Shown: positions 18,054-25,630, counted from the first letter of the stretch. The stretch: DNA of 36,648 bases from M0108 sp044228695 (GCA_044228695.1 JBGAUK010000026.1:1-36648), one strand, 5' to 3'. Notes: generated by a model not told the origin, from the letters alone. A program made the numbers and translations.

Positions 18054-18196
18054 TAACCCTTCGGACCCCTCTCTCCCCAACCCTCCCCCGCAAGGGGGGA
18101 GTGAACAGGAGAATCAGTGGCTTGATTAACCCTTCAGACCCTCTCCCCAGCCCTCCTCCACAAGGGGGAGGGAGCAGGAGAATCAGCGGCTTGAGC
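18054..18196. repeat. Tandem pair of about 70-base intergenic repeats
   Basis: Two head-to-tail copies, about 18054-18126 and 18127-18196, share the order TAACCCTTC(G/A)GACC..., CTCTCCCCA(A/G)CCCTCC, a short CCCCC/GGGGG hairpin closed by CAAGGGGG, then CAGGAGAATCAG(T/C)GGCTTGA. Each copy can fold into a GC hairpin. They lie between the katG stop and its terminator. A genome-wide family of such repeats seems likely but is not visible here. Confidence 0.8.
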
Positions 18197-18240
18197 TACA
18201 GAACTCAACCCATGTGCCCAGGGGGGGCTTTAGCACTTAA

Positions 18241-18270
18241 AGAAAAGGGCCGCAAGGCCCTTTTCTGTGT
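18241..18270. terminator. Rho-independent terminator after katG
   Basis: A perfect 11-bp stem, AGAAAAGGGCC / GGCCCTTTTCT (18241-18251 and 18256-18266), encloses a GCAA tetraloop. The stem's own T-run (TTTTC) serves as the U-tract; the A-run on the left could act in the other direction. It is 206 bases past katG, beyond the tandem repeat. Confidence 0.85.
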
Positions 18271-18327
18271 TCTGACGAAGGCGGTAGGTGGGAATGGGAT
18301 CTTTGGGCACGCCATAGCGCATAACCT

Positions 18328-18344
18328 CTAATATGCTAAATTAG
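18328..18344. promoter_or_regulatory. AT-rich inverted repeat upstream of the V-ATPase gene
   Basis: CTAAT and ATTAG are inverted copies flanking the 7-mer ATGCTAA (18333-18339; TTAGCAT on the other strand). The site is an AT-rich island in very GC-rich DNA, about 160 bases before the ATPase subunit start. The same 7-mer recurs at 24288 and 30765, both in front of genes. A candidate operator; the regulator is unknown. Confidence 0.4.
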
Positions 18345-18501
18345 TGATAGAGCCGAGTCGTTAGCGGGCAGAAGGTTGACCCCCAACCCGCCAGCCCTCG
18401 GACCTCGCCGCCACTCAACAACCACCACCACTCAGCACCGCCCTTCGGCCCACTTGCCGCGGTCGGCGGGCCCTTCCACCGCGTACCGGGGGTGCGCAAC
18501 C

Positions 18502-20343
18502 ATGTTCCCCCTTCGCCCCACGCAAGCCCGCTGGTTCGAGACCTATGTCCCCCATGAGCATACGGTCCGGGCCACCGAAATCCTGGCCCGAACCGGGGTG
18601 GTGGAGCTGGAGATAGACCCCCGCCTGGCGGATCCCCTGAATACCCACAAGCTGCGCTATTTCGTCAAGCGCGGGCGGGACCTGATCACCCGCCACCTGG
18701 AAGACCTCCCCGAGGGCCGCGACCGGCCGAGCGCCCTGCTGGGCAATCCAGTCCATGTCGCCAACCAGGCCCTGCACTGGCTGCGCGTCTGGAGTGCCCG
18801 CCTGGACTACCTCAAGGAGCAGGTGGCGGAGCGGCAAGCGGAGCGAGAGGACCTGCGGCTCCTTGACGAAGCTCTGCGCGCCCTGCGCCGGGATGGCGTG
18901 GATCTGGACGGCCTCTTCAAGGAGACCCGCTTTCTGTGCAAGTGTCTCTTCGCCTGCCCCAAGACCTGCCGCCTGGAAGAGAGCGAGGTCGCCACCCAGA
19001 CCGCCCTGGTGGTCCGGGGACCGCGGCACGACTTCCCCTTCATGATGGGCATGCCCGATCAGCGCGCCCTGATCCGACACCTGGTGGTGGAACAGGGCTG
19101 CGAGCAAGTCGGCATCCCCGCCTGGCTGGCGGGTACGCCGGATGAGCGCATCCACCGCGTCCATGACCACCTTATCGCCCTGGACCGCGAGATCGCCCGC
19201 TTGGAAAGGCCCCTGCAGGCCCTGTACGCCGACCCCGGCATCGCCGCGGCCCGGGCCGACATCGACACCCTGGCCTGGTATTTGGACAAGGCGGCTTGCT
19301 ACCTCGGCGGCCAGGAACTCTGTCACCTCACCGGCTGGACCACCGCCGAGGATCTGGATGGCCTGCAGGAGGCCCTCTGGCGGGCCGGCATCGAGGTCGT
19401 GGTGCGCTTCCCCGACCCACCCACCTCGGCGGCGCCGCCGGTCACTACCCTGCAAAGCTGGTGGGCCCAACCCTACCGGCCCTTGCTCATGCTCTGGGGG
19501 ACCCCGGACCGCAAGGAGGTGGACCCCAGCGGCCTGCTGGCCCTGCTGGTGCCCCTGCTCTTCGGTTACATGTTTCCCGACGTGGGCCATGGCCTGCTGC
19601 TGGTCCTCTTCGCCCTGCTGTTCAGCAAACGCTGGCCCGACATCCGCTTCCTGCTGCCCTGCGGGCTCGCCGCCATGGCCTTCGGCCTGCTCTTTGGCGA
19701 CCTCTTCGGCTTCGACGACCTGATCCCCGCCCTCTGGCTCAAGCCAATGGAGCAGCCCATCACCGTCCTGGCGGTGCCCCTGGCGTTTGGCGTTGGGCTC
19801 TTGCTGCTGGGGCTGATCCTTGCCGGCTTTGAAGCCCACTGGAACGGGGCCCTGGGCCCCTGGCTGGCGGTGGATGCTGCGGTACTGGTCCTCTACCTGG
19901 CGCTGCTGGGTGCCATGGCCTATCCCCAGGCCCTCTGGATCGCCGCCCTGGCCCTGATCCATTTCATCATCGGCAGCCTCTGGCAGTGCCGAGGGGCGGG
20001 TATCCAGGCCCTGGCTGGCGCCCTGGGGCGACTGCTCTACAGCCTGTTCGAATTGCTGCTGAACACCCTCTCCTTCGCCCGGGTAGGCGCCTTCGCCCTC
20101 GCCCACGCCGCCCTCTCCCATACCATCATGACCCTGGCCCAGGGGGTGGAGCACCCCTTGGCCTGGTGGCTGGTGGTGATCCTGGGCAATCTCTTCGCCA
20201 TCGTGCTGGAGGGCCTGGTGGTCTTCGTCCAGACCACCCGCCTGGTCCTGTTCGAATTCTTCGTCCACTTCCTGCGTGCCGAGGGGCGGCTGTTCCGGCC
20301 CATGGCGGGGCCGGCGGCCCCCTTGGGCCGGCGTTGCCGCTAG
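18502..20343 (+). CDS. V/A-type ATPase subunit I (a-subunit), isolated gene
   Basis: The 613-residue protein resembles the membrane subunit I (atpI/ntpI) that forms the ion half-channels of V/A-type ATPases. The N-terminal half is soluble, with helical, coiled-coil-like segments (for example LDYLKEQVAERQAEREDLRLLDEAL). The C-terminal half, from about residue 340, has about seven membrane helices. The conserved essential Arg region reads NTLSFARVGAFALAHAALSHTI. The C-terminal signature VQTTRLVLFEFFVHFLRAEGRLFRPM is typical. The frame is open 126 bases further upstream without homology; ATG at 18502 gives the conserved opening MFPLRPTQARWFE. No other ATPase subunit gene is nearby on either side. 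Function alone is unclear. Confidence 0.85.
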   Translation: MFPLRPTQARWFETYVPHEHTVRATEILARTGVVELEIDPRLADPLNTHKLRYFVKRGRDLITRHLEDLPEGRDRPSALLGNPVHVANQALHWLRVWSARLDYLKEQVAERQAEREDLRLLDEALRALRRDGVDLDGLFKETRFLCKCLFACPKTCRLEESEVATQTALVVRGPRHDFPFMMGMPDQRALIRHLVVEQGCEQVGIPAWLAGTPDERIHRVHDHLIALDREIARLERPLQALYADPGIAAARADIDTLAWYLDKAACYLGGQELCHLTGWTTAEDLDGLQEALWRAGIEVVVRFPDPPTSAAPPVTTLQSWWAQPYRPLLMLWGTPDRKEVDPSGLLALLVPLLFGYMFPDVGHGLLLVLFALLFSKRWPDIRFLLPCGLAAMAFGLLFGDLFGFDDLIPALWLKPMEQPITVLAVPLAFGVGLLLLGLILAGFEAHWNGALGPWLAVDAAVLVLYLALLGAMAYPQALWIAALALIHFIIGSLWQCRGAGIQALAGALGRLLYSLFELLLNTLSFARVGAFALAHAALSHTIMTLAQGVEHPLAWWLVVILGNLFAIVLEGLVVFVQTTRLVLFEFFVHFLRAEGRLFRPMAGPAAPLGRRCR

Positions 20344-20399
20344 CGACATCCCCCTCCCCATGACCTGCGTCATGCCCAGACCAGCGCCACGGCGGATTA

Positions 20400-20424
20400 G
20401 GTTCCACCGGCGCCGGCGGGAACC
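20400..20424. terminator. Strong hairpin between convergent genes
   Basis: GGTTCC (20400-20405) pairs with GGAACC (20419-20424), and the inner 13 bases contain the self-complementary CCGGCGCCGG. The hairpin lies between the ends of the V-ATPase subunit gene and the DUF302 gene, so a bidirectional terminator is plausible. There is no clear U-tract on either side, which keeps confidence low. Confidence 0.4.
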
Positions 20425-20513
20425 ACCCACAACTTTCCCAGTTTCCTGGCGATCGAGGCGGACAAGCTCATCAGATCACAGCTCATCCGCTGAACCTATG
20501 AATCCAACCATCC

Positions 20514-20993
20514 TCAACGCATGACGGTCTTGATCATGGCCTCTTCGTCCGCGGCGGCCTGATGCATGGGCCCTGCCACCGCGCTACCGAACATGCGGCT
20601 CATCAGTGCGATGTTCATGCCGGAGATATAGACCTTACCGTCGCTGGTTTGGTAGACACCAAACCGGCAGGGCATGATGGAGGCCAGCCGCTTGTTTTCA
20701 TCCAGGGCCAAGACCTGGGCGGCATGGTGGGGCTGGCAAAGGGACATGATCTTCATGGGCCCGGCGTCCGTGTGACCCTTGGCCGCCAGGGATCCTTGCA
20801 GATCGTAGATCTTGGGGACCATCCAGCCGGTCTCCTGGGCGACCCGGGAGAGTTCGGCAATGGTGTCATCGACCGACAGGCGGCTCTCGTGTGTCTCGAT
20901 CATGAGGCTCGGCATGGCTAACCACGCCAGTATCGCCGTTAGCAAGACGCCGGAGGTTAAACCGGCCGCGAATGTCCAGGCGCGCATTTTCAT
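20514..20993 (-). CDS. DUF302 family exported protein
   Basis: A 159-residue protein with an N-terminal hydrophobic segment (about 8-28) that is a signal anchor or uncleaved signal. The DUF302-like body follows: SVDDTIAELSRVAQETGWMVPKIYDLQ, then SLCQPHHAAQVLALDENKRLASIMPCRFGVYQTSDGKVYISGMNIALMSRMFG. Two cysteines in the body (SLCQPH and MPCRF) are conserved-looking. DUF302 proteins are small, often dimeric and of unknown biochemical role; periplasmic location is inferred. The ATG is preceded by GGGAG. A 6-bp inverted repeat lies 12 bases upstream. Convergent with the ATPase subunit. Confidence 0.85.
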   Translation of the reverse strand: MKMRAWTFAAGLTSGVLLTAILAWLAMPSLMIETHESRLSVDDTIAELSRVAQETGWMVPKIYDLQGSLAAKGHTDAGPMKIMSLCQPHHAAQVLALDENKRLASIMPCRFGVYQTSDGKVYISGMNIALMSRMFGSAVAGPMHQAAADEEAMIKTVMR

Positions 20994-21386
20994 GGCTAAC
21001 TCCCGCTGGTTTGGACCAGCTCTAGTTCAGTACATTCAGATACTCTTATATTCTTCTTATAGCGGGTTATGCGGCTGCGTCAAGGGGACTCTGGGAAGCG
21101 CGCCCGGGACCCTGATGGACCCTAGATCAGCTTGCCACAGGCCTTTCCGGACCACGCCGATCCCCTCTCACCCGCCTAGGGCATTCCGTCTCCGGTGACC
21201 GAGAACCGGATCCCGAAGCCCTTACCGGAGGTGTTGTCAAGTCAGGTAGCCCGCCAGCGGAAAGCGGAATCGCCTGCTATCCTCATTCGCGTGCATCCCG
21301 GCCGCGGCCTGTCATCAGGCCCTCCTAAACGCGGTCCGGCTGCATGACGCCACGCCACCAACCCTGCCAATAAGACGGAGGAAGCA
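20994..21386. other. 393-base divergent intergenic region
   Basis: No gene. It separates the divergent DUF302 and aldolase genes. Seen in it: inverted repeat GCTGGT/ACCAGC (21005-21020, 4-base loop), an AT-rich stretch at about 21045-21062 that may hold the DUF302 promoter, and a perfect GGCCTG/CAGGCC hairpin with TCAT loop (21306-21321) about 65 bases before the aldolase start. No promoter matches consensus well. Confidence 0.5.
21005..21020. promoter_or_regulatory. Inverted repeat in the DUF302 leader
   Basis: GCTGGT and ACCAGC form a perfect 6-bp inverted repeat around TTGG, 12 bases upstream of the DUF302 start codon. It could be a repressor site or a leader hairpin near the ribosome site. 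Confidence 0.25.
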
Positions 21387-22436
21387 ATGACCGATCTCCA
21401 TGGTTTGTTGGGCGAAGAGGCCCCCGATCTCCTGGGGCATGTCTGCCAGGGCATCCCCCGGTCCCTGCTGCACCTGCCAGGACCGGACTTCGTGGACCGG
21501 GTCATGATGGATACGGACCGTAAACCGGGCGTGCTCCGGGGATTCTCCAGCCTCCTCGGCCATGGCCGCCTGGGAGGGACCGGCTACCTCTCCATCCTGC
21601 CGGTCGATCAGGGCGTGGAGCACTCGGGGGGCGCCTCCTTTGCCCCTAACCCCCTCTTTTTCGATCCCGAAAATATCGTCCGGCTGGCGATCGAGGGGGG
21701 CTGCAACGCGGTGGCATCTACCCTCGGCGTCCTGGGGTCCGTCGGGCGCCGCTATGCCCACAAGATCCCCTTCCTCGTGAAGCTCAACCACAACGAGATG
21801 CTCACCTACCCCACCCTCTACGATCAGACTCTCTGGGCCAGGGTCGAGCAGGCCTTCGACATGGGCGCGGTGGCCGTCGGCGCCACCGTCTATTTCGGCT
21901 CCGCCGAGTCCAGACGTCAGATCCAGGAGGTGAGCGAGGCCTTCGCCCGGGCCCATGAACTGGGCATGGTGACCGTGCTCTGGGCCTACCTGCGCAACGC
22001 CGCCTTCAAGCACGAGGGTATCGACTATCACGAGGCCGCGGACCTGACGGGTCAGGCCAACCACCTGGCGGTCACCCTCGAGGCGGACATCGTCAAACAG
22101 AAACAGGCGACCCGGGACGGGGGCTACACCGCCATCGGCTTTGGCAAGACCCACCCGCGGGTCTATGCGGAACTCTCCGGCACCCACCCCATCGACTGGG
22201 TCCGTTATCAGGTGGCCAACTGCTACATGGGGCGGGTCGGGATGATCAACTCCGGAGGTCCCTCGGGCAAGGACGATCTCCACCAGGCGGTGCGTACGGC
22301 GGTGATCAACAAACGGGCGGGCGGCATGGGCCTGATTTCGGGGCGCAAGGCCTTTCAGAAGCCGATGGAGGAGGGGGTACGGCTGTTAAATGCCATCCAG
22401 GATGTGTACCTGTCGCCGGAGATGACCGTCGCCTGA
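21387..22436 (+). CDS. fbaB: Class I fructose-1,6-bisphosphate aldolase
   Basis: The 349-residue enzyme cleaves fructose 1,6-bisphosphate in glycolysis, or condenses the trioses in gluconeogenesis and carbon fixation. It is the bacterial/archaeal DhnA/FbaB type that uses a Schiff-base lysine: LEADIVKQKQ carries Lys237 at the expected place. Other family segments are LSILPVDQGVEHS, FLVKLNHNE, MGAVAVGATVYFGS and HPRVYAELSG. A GGAGG site lies 7 bases before the ATG. Length agrees with E. coli FbaB (350). Monocistronic. In a chemo- or photoautotroph it would serve the Calvin cycle as well; that is inference. Confidence 0.95.
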   Translation: MTDLHGLLGEEAPDLLGHVCQGIPRSLLHLPGPDFVDRVMMDTDRKPGVLRGFSSLLGHGRLGGTGYLSILPVDQGVEHSGGASFAPNPLFFDPENIVRLAIEGGCNAVASTLGVLGSVGRRYAHKIPFLVKLNHNEMLTYPTLYDQTLWARVEQAFDMGAVAVGATVYFGSAESRRQIQEVSEAFARAHELGMVTVLWAYLRNAAFKHEGIDYHEAADLTGQANHLAVTLEADIVKQKQATRDGGYTAIGFGKTHPRVYAELSGTHPIDWVRYQVANCYMGRVGMINSGGPSGKDDLHQAVRTAVINKRAGGMGLISGRKAFQKPMEEGVRLLNAIQDVYLSPEMTVA

Positions 22437-22510
22437 GCCGCACCGGGCGGCGGCCACCATGGGCGGCAAGGGAACATTTCAGGGATCAGGGCTCTTCCCG
22501 GGCGGAAGAT

Positions 22511-22524
22511 TTGTGAAAAATCAA
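22511..22524 (+). promoter_or_regulatory. Possible FNR/ANR box before cytochrome c peroxidase
   Basis: TTGTGAAAAATCAA matches the FNR consensus TTGAT-N4-ATCAA at 8 of 10 defined bases, with one perfect half-site. It lies 207 bases before the peroxidase start. FNR/ANR control of dihaem peroxidases is known in Pseudomonas and others; here it is inference from one imperfect site. Confidence 0.35.
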
Positions 22525-22730
22525 TGCAGAGCCACCCTGAATCCAGCAAAAATTCCCCGTTCGCTTAAGGGCTGGGTGGACAGGTCCACTTGCTCCCAAC
22601 CGATGAAGAACTGGCAAGGTTGCCTGACGCCCTGACGACGACTGCCCAGGAGTTATTCCCGGAGCACACCGCTCCAGAACCTCGTTGGCCGGGTCAACCG
22701 GCCAGTCCCAAACGCTCGGGAGATCATTTG

Positions 22731-23732
22731 ATGAAGGCACTGACGACATTCACCCTCTCCGTTCTGACGGCCGCCGTGAGCCTTGCCGCCACCGCCTCGG
22801 CCATGAGGGATGAGCCCATCACCCCCATCCGCCCACCCCAGTCCATCAACCTGGGCATGGTTGAATTGGGCAAGAAGCTCTACTTCGACCCCCGTCTGTC
22901 CCATTCCGGCTTCATCTCCTGCAACTCCTGCCACAACCTGTCCATGGGCGGCACGGACAACATCAAGACCTCCATCGGCGACAAGTGGCAGCAAGGCCCT
23001 ATCAACTCTCCAACTGTGCTCAACTCCAGCCTGAATGTCGCCCAGTTCTGGGACGGCCGCGCGGCGGACCTCAAGGAACAGGCGGGCGGCCCCATCGCCA
23101 ACCCGGGGGAGATGGCCTTCTCTCACACCCTGGCCATTGGGGTGCTCTGGTCTATCCCCGAATATGTGCGCGAGTTCCGCCAGGTATTCGGCACCGACCA
23201 GATGAGCATCGATCAGGTAACCGCCGCCATCGCCGAGTTCGAGAAAACCCTGGTCACCCCCAACTCGCGCTTCGACCTTTGGCTGCTGGGCAAGGACGAC
23301 GCCCTCTCCTCGCAAGAGTTGGCGGGCTATCAGTTGTTCAAGGAGAGCGGCTGCGTCGCCTGCCACCATGGCGAGGCCGTGGGCGGCAACTCCTTCCAGA
23401 AGATGGGCGTGGTCGAGCCCTACAAGGGCGGCGCCGAGATCGAAGGCCGCGCCGCCGTCACCGGCAAGGACGCGGACCGCTTTAACTTCAAGGTGCCGAC
23501 CCTGCGTAACGTCGCCCTGACCTACCCCTATTTCCACGATGGCGCCGCAGACACCCTGGGCGAGGCGGTGGAGATCATGGGCCGCATCCAGCTCGGCAAA
23601 AAGTTTACCCCGGAAGAGAATGCCCAGATCGTCGCCTTCCTCAAGACCCTGACCGGCGATCAGCCCAGCTTCCAGTTGCCGATCCTGCCGCCATCATCCG
23701 ATAAGACCCCGCGCCCCAATCCCTTCAATTAA
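22731..23732 (+). CDS. Dihaem cytochrome c peroxidase
   Basis: The 333-residue periplasmic enzyme reduces hydrogen peroxide with electrons from small cytochromes c. A Sec signal peptide covers about 1-24 (AATASA). Two c-type haem motifs are present: C64-NS-C-H68 and C208-VA-C-H212, the usual spacing for the CcpA/MauG family. NPGEMAF and the C-terminal RNVALTYPYFHDGAADTLGEAVEIM also fit. The frame is open 141 bases further upstream, but ATG at 22731 has a GGGAG site and begins the signal peptide. A strong terminator follows. Gene name ccp or ccpA would be reasonable; a MauG-like role is less likely with this operon context. Confidence 0.93.
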   Translation: MKALTTFTLSVLTAAVSLAATASAMRDEPITPIRPPQSINLGMVELGKKLYFDPRLSHSGFISCNSCHNLSMGGTDNIKTSIGDKWQQGPINSPTVLNSSLNVAQFWDGRAADLKEQAGGPIANPGEMAFSHTLAIGVLWSIPEYVREFRQVFGTDQMSIDQVTAAIAEFEKTLVTPNSRFDLWLLGKDDALSSQELAGYQLFKESGCVACHHGEAVGGNSFQKMGVVEPYKGGAEIEGRAAVTGKDADRFNFKVPTLRNVALTYPYFHDGAADTLGEAVEIMGRIQLGKKFTPEENAQIVAFLKTLTGDQPSFQLPILPPSSDKTPRPNPFN

Positions 23733-23756
23733 GCGATCAGCCACCTTACACAAGCA

Positions 23757-23784
23757 AAAACCCGCGCCATCCGGCGCGGGTTTT
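23757..23784. terminator. Bidirectional Rho-independent terminator
   Basis: A perfect 12-bp stem, AAAACCCGCGCC / GGCGCGGGTTTT, with loop ATCC, begins 24 bases after the peroxidase stop. The terminal T4 and A4 runs let it work in both directions, suiting the convergent pair of peroxidase and the duplicated exported protein. Confidence 0.9.
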
Positions 23785-23865
23785 GGTTCTTAGCCAGCCA
23801 GGGTATCCGTAAGCCCACCAAAGCCGCCAAGGGCCTGGGGCGAACGGATTAGCCCAAGTTAGGGA

Positions 23866-24243
23866 TCAGTTAAACTCGACCGCCCGGAAGGCGTAGAAGA
23901 GACCGGAATTGCCCTCGCCGGTCCAGGCCAGGTATTCCTTGAACTGGTCTTCCATGGCCTGGTTGGGGAAGCGACCCGACAGGGAGCCCTGACCATCCGG
24001 GAAGTCGCGGACGACCGGTTCGAAGGCAGCCAGGCGGCTCAGACCCTCTGACTTGGTCCAGGCCAGATAGTCGTTGAAGGCGTCTTCCATCGCCTGGGAG
24101 GGGAAAAGGCCCGTAGCGGAGACTTCCCCATTGAGGGCGGGTTCCAGTTGCCGGGCGCTGGTGTCGTCCAGGGCCGCGGCCTGGGTCGTGGCGGTGGCGA
24201 GCAAGAGGGCGAGTCCGCCGGCGATGAAGGTAGTTTTGAGCAT
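23866..24243 (-). CDS. Small exported protein with an internal duplication
   Basis: A 125-residue protein of unrecognised family. Residues 1-23 are a clear Sec signal peptide (TTQAA). The mature part contains two copies, 45 residues apart, of a unit of about 29 residues: 46-74 and 91-119. They share FPxQAMEDxFxxYLAWT followed by a Leu-rich stretch ending in AF. There are no cysteines in the mature part, so haem or Fe-S binding is unlikely; a small helical periplasmic binding or structural protein is possible. GGGAGAG precedes the ATG, and a near-perfect sigma-70 promoter sits just upstream, so expression may be strong. Convergent with the peroxidase; downstream of a NifX-like gene on the same strand but with its own promoter. 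Confidence 0.85.
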   Translation of the reverse strand: MLKTTFIAGGLALLLATATTQAAALDDTSARQLEPALNGEVSATGLFPSQAMEDAFNDYLAWTKSEGLSRLAAFEPVVRDFPDGQGSLSGRFPNQAMEDQFKEYLAWTGEGNSGLFYAFRAVEFN

Positions 24244-24278
24244 TGAGGCTCTCCCAATAAGGTACGTGAAGTTATGAA

Positions 24279-24296
24279 TATTATCATATGCTAATA
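24279..24296. promoter_or_regulatory. 18-bp near-palindromic operator over a promoter
   Basis: TATTATCATATGCTAATA is self-complementary at 8 of 9 base pairs. It covers the -10 element (24280-24285) and part of the spacer of the promoter for the duplicated exported protein, the classical position for a repressor. It contains the half-site TTAGCAT (minus strand). The cognate regulator is unknown. Confidence 0.6.
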
Positions 24297-24308
24297 TACA
24301 AATGTCAA
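24280..24308 (-). promoter_or_regulatory. Near-consensus sigma-70 promoter
   Basis: On the minus strand TTGACA (24308-24303, 6 of 6) and GATAAT (24285-24280, 5 of 6) are exactly 17 bases apart, 37 bases from the exported-protein ATG. This is the best promoter in the window. Confidence 0.85.
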
Positions 24309-24362
24309 TCCCTAGCTTGGCACTCAGAAATCCTGGCTAAGCGATAAATCTGGTTCCGCGGA

Positions 24363-24725
24363 TCAGTGGGCGTGATCACACTCGGCAGCGCCGGTGACAC
24401 CGCCGGCGAGATAGGCATCCAAGGTCTCCGCTACCCCGTTACGGGTGCCAGTAGCGACCTCGATCCCGAACTGCCGTAAAAACTCGATGGCCTTACCGCC
24501 CATGCCGCCGGCCACCACCACGTCCGCCCCCAGCGACTGGATGAACCGCGGAATCTGCCCCGGCTCATGCCGCTCGGCGTAGGGATTGGGATGAACCTCG
24601 GTCGCTGTCACCCGGTTTCCCAGGTCGACATGGGCCAGGACGAAATGGCTGCAATGTCCGAAGTGCATCGCCATCTTGCCGTCAAGGACGCGGTCATCAT
24701 TCGCCGTCAATACAATCTTTTTCAA
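24363..24725 (-). CDS. NifX/NifB-type dinitrogenase cofactor family protein
   Basis: A 120-residue protein of the dinitrogenase iron-molybdenum cofactor biosynthesis family (RNase H-like fold, as in NifX, NafY and the C-terminus of NifB). Visible family traits are the MAMHFGHCSHFVLAHVD segment, the central GADVVVAGGMGGKAIEFLRQFGIEV, and a Gly-rich ending ECDHAH with possible metal ligands. The start is TTG at 24725 with GAGGAA 7 bases upstream. No nif genes are nearby, so a stand-alone metal-cluster carrier role is as likely as nitrogenase assembly. Confidence 0.85.
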   Translation of the reverse strand: MKKIVLTANDDRVLDGKMAMHFGHCSHFVLAHVDLGNRVTATEVHPNPYAERHEPGQIPRFIQSLGADVVVAGGMGGKAIEFLRQFGIEVATGTRNGVAETLDAYLAGGVTGAAECDHAH

Positions 24726-24797
24726 TCGGCTTTCCTCGTTGTCTCGTTGCTGCCTGGTTCATGGCCTCCTGGGGGGGAGACCTTGCTGAGAAATTCA

Positions 24798-24823
24798 GTA
24801 AAACGCACATAGGTGCGTTTTAC
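24798..24823. promoter_or_regulatory. Perfect 11-bp inverted repeat
   Basis: GTAAAACGCAC (24798-24808) and GTGCGTTTTAC (24813-24823) pair perfectly around ATAG. It lies 73 bases upstream of the NifX-like start. It looks like an operator or a leader hairpin; the A/T runs would also allow terminator action, but no gene ends into it from either side at close range. Confidence 0.55.
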
Positions 24824-24824
24824 A

Positions 24825-24838
24825 CTGACAATTGTCAG
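24825..24838. promoter_or_regulatory. 14-bp perfect palindrome CTGACAATTGTCAG
   Basis: A fully self-complementary 14-mer one base after the 11-bp inverted repeat, followed by further GTCAG or CTGG words at 24843-24866. A protein-binding array is plausible; no known consensus was recognised. Confidence 0.5.
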
Positions 24839-25162
24839 GGCGGTCAGACGTCAACTGGTCAGTAAGAGGTGCTCTCCTGGATTGATGAATATCAGCGTTT
24901 TCCGTTGGCAAAGGAGAGGATACTGTTGCCAGCTTGGAGATGGCCAGGCCAGTGACCCCGACCGTCATGACGCCAAGCTGGAATGGGCGAGACTCGTCGT
25001 ATCGAGCCGCCCGGACTTAGGCAGGGGCACCCCACCCCCAGCCATTGCTGAGCCCCCTCTTACCGCCACTTTGTCTTCAAAACCCCGCATCGCCCTCCCT
25101 TATGCAACCTGTCAAATTCGTAATCCATCAATTGCGCAACCCGTGAATTCGAGGAACCCATC

Positions 25163-25630
25163 ATGCCCACCATCACCAACGACCAAGAACTGAAAGAAGC
25201 CCTGCAAGTGCTGAGCCCTGCGCAGCATCGGGTGTTGGGTGCCCGCTTTGTCCAAAGCATCTCTCGACTGGTGAGGGATGAGCGAGTTCAGAACAGCATT
25301 GCGATTGCCCTGCGGGATGATGCCACCCCTGAGGAACTGGAAGATGCCTTCAAGGTGGCCAAGAGCCATGTCGCCAAATCCTATACCGAATGTGGCAGAG
25401 ATACGGAATGGCTCGCCCAGGCCGATCACTTCGCCGCTTGCGCGATCGCCGGGGCTTTGACCCCGGAAGCGCTGCTGACCGAAAAGGAGAATCGGGCCTG
25501 GACGGCGGCGGCGAAAGCCCGGATGGCTGTGAACTGCGAGATGGTCGTTGCGGACTCCCTAGTGGGCGAGGTGAGCGAGGCGCAACGCCAGTACGACATC
25601 ACCGCCGATTTCCTGGCGGAGCGCGCCTAA
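25163..25630 (+). CDS. Unknown protein beside the octaheme cytochrome remnant
   Basis: A 155-residue, probably cytoplasmic, mostly helical protein with no signal peptide and no membrane segment; I do not recognise the family. It starts MPTITNDQELKEALQVLSPAQHRVLGARFVQS and contains TPEELEDAF and an Ala-rich C-terminal half. Two cysteines (TECGRD, NCEMV) and one in FAACAIAG are not arranged as a known cluster. A GAGGAA site precedes the ATG and codon use looks like the neighbours, so it is a real gene. It is 170 bases upstream of the decayed cytochrome on the same strand and may have been its partner. Confidence 0.75.
   Translation: MPTITNDQELKEALQVLSPAQHRVLGARFVQSISRLVRDERVQNSIAIALRDDATPEELEDAFKVAKSHVAKSYTECGRDTEWLAQADHFAACAIAGALTPEALLTEKENRAWTAAAKARMAVNCEMVVADSLVGEVSEAQRQYDITADFLAERA

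Larger units (their letters stand above)
24726..25162. other. 437-base intergenic region with hairpin and palindromes
   Basis: No convincing gene. It lies between the divergent NifX-like gene and the unknown 155-residue gene. The first third is crowded with dyads (24798-24823, 24825-24838 and further GTCAG-type words to about 24866). The rest, 24870-25160, shows no clear signal apart from a ribosome site GAGGAA at the end. Confidence 0.5.

Noticed and set aside
18415..20430. 671-codon frame antisense to the V-ATPase subunit gene
   Set aside because: Gly/Gln/Ala-rich translation without domains; the sense strand has clear membrane helices and family motifs.
24813..25193. 126-codon frame upstream of the unknown gene
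   Set aside because: Begins inside an inverted repeat with no ribosome site, Pro/Arg-rich tail, overlaps the real gene start.
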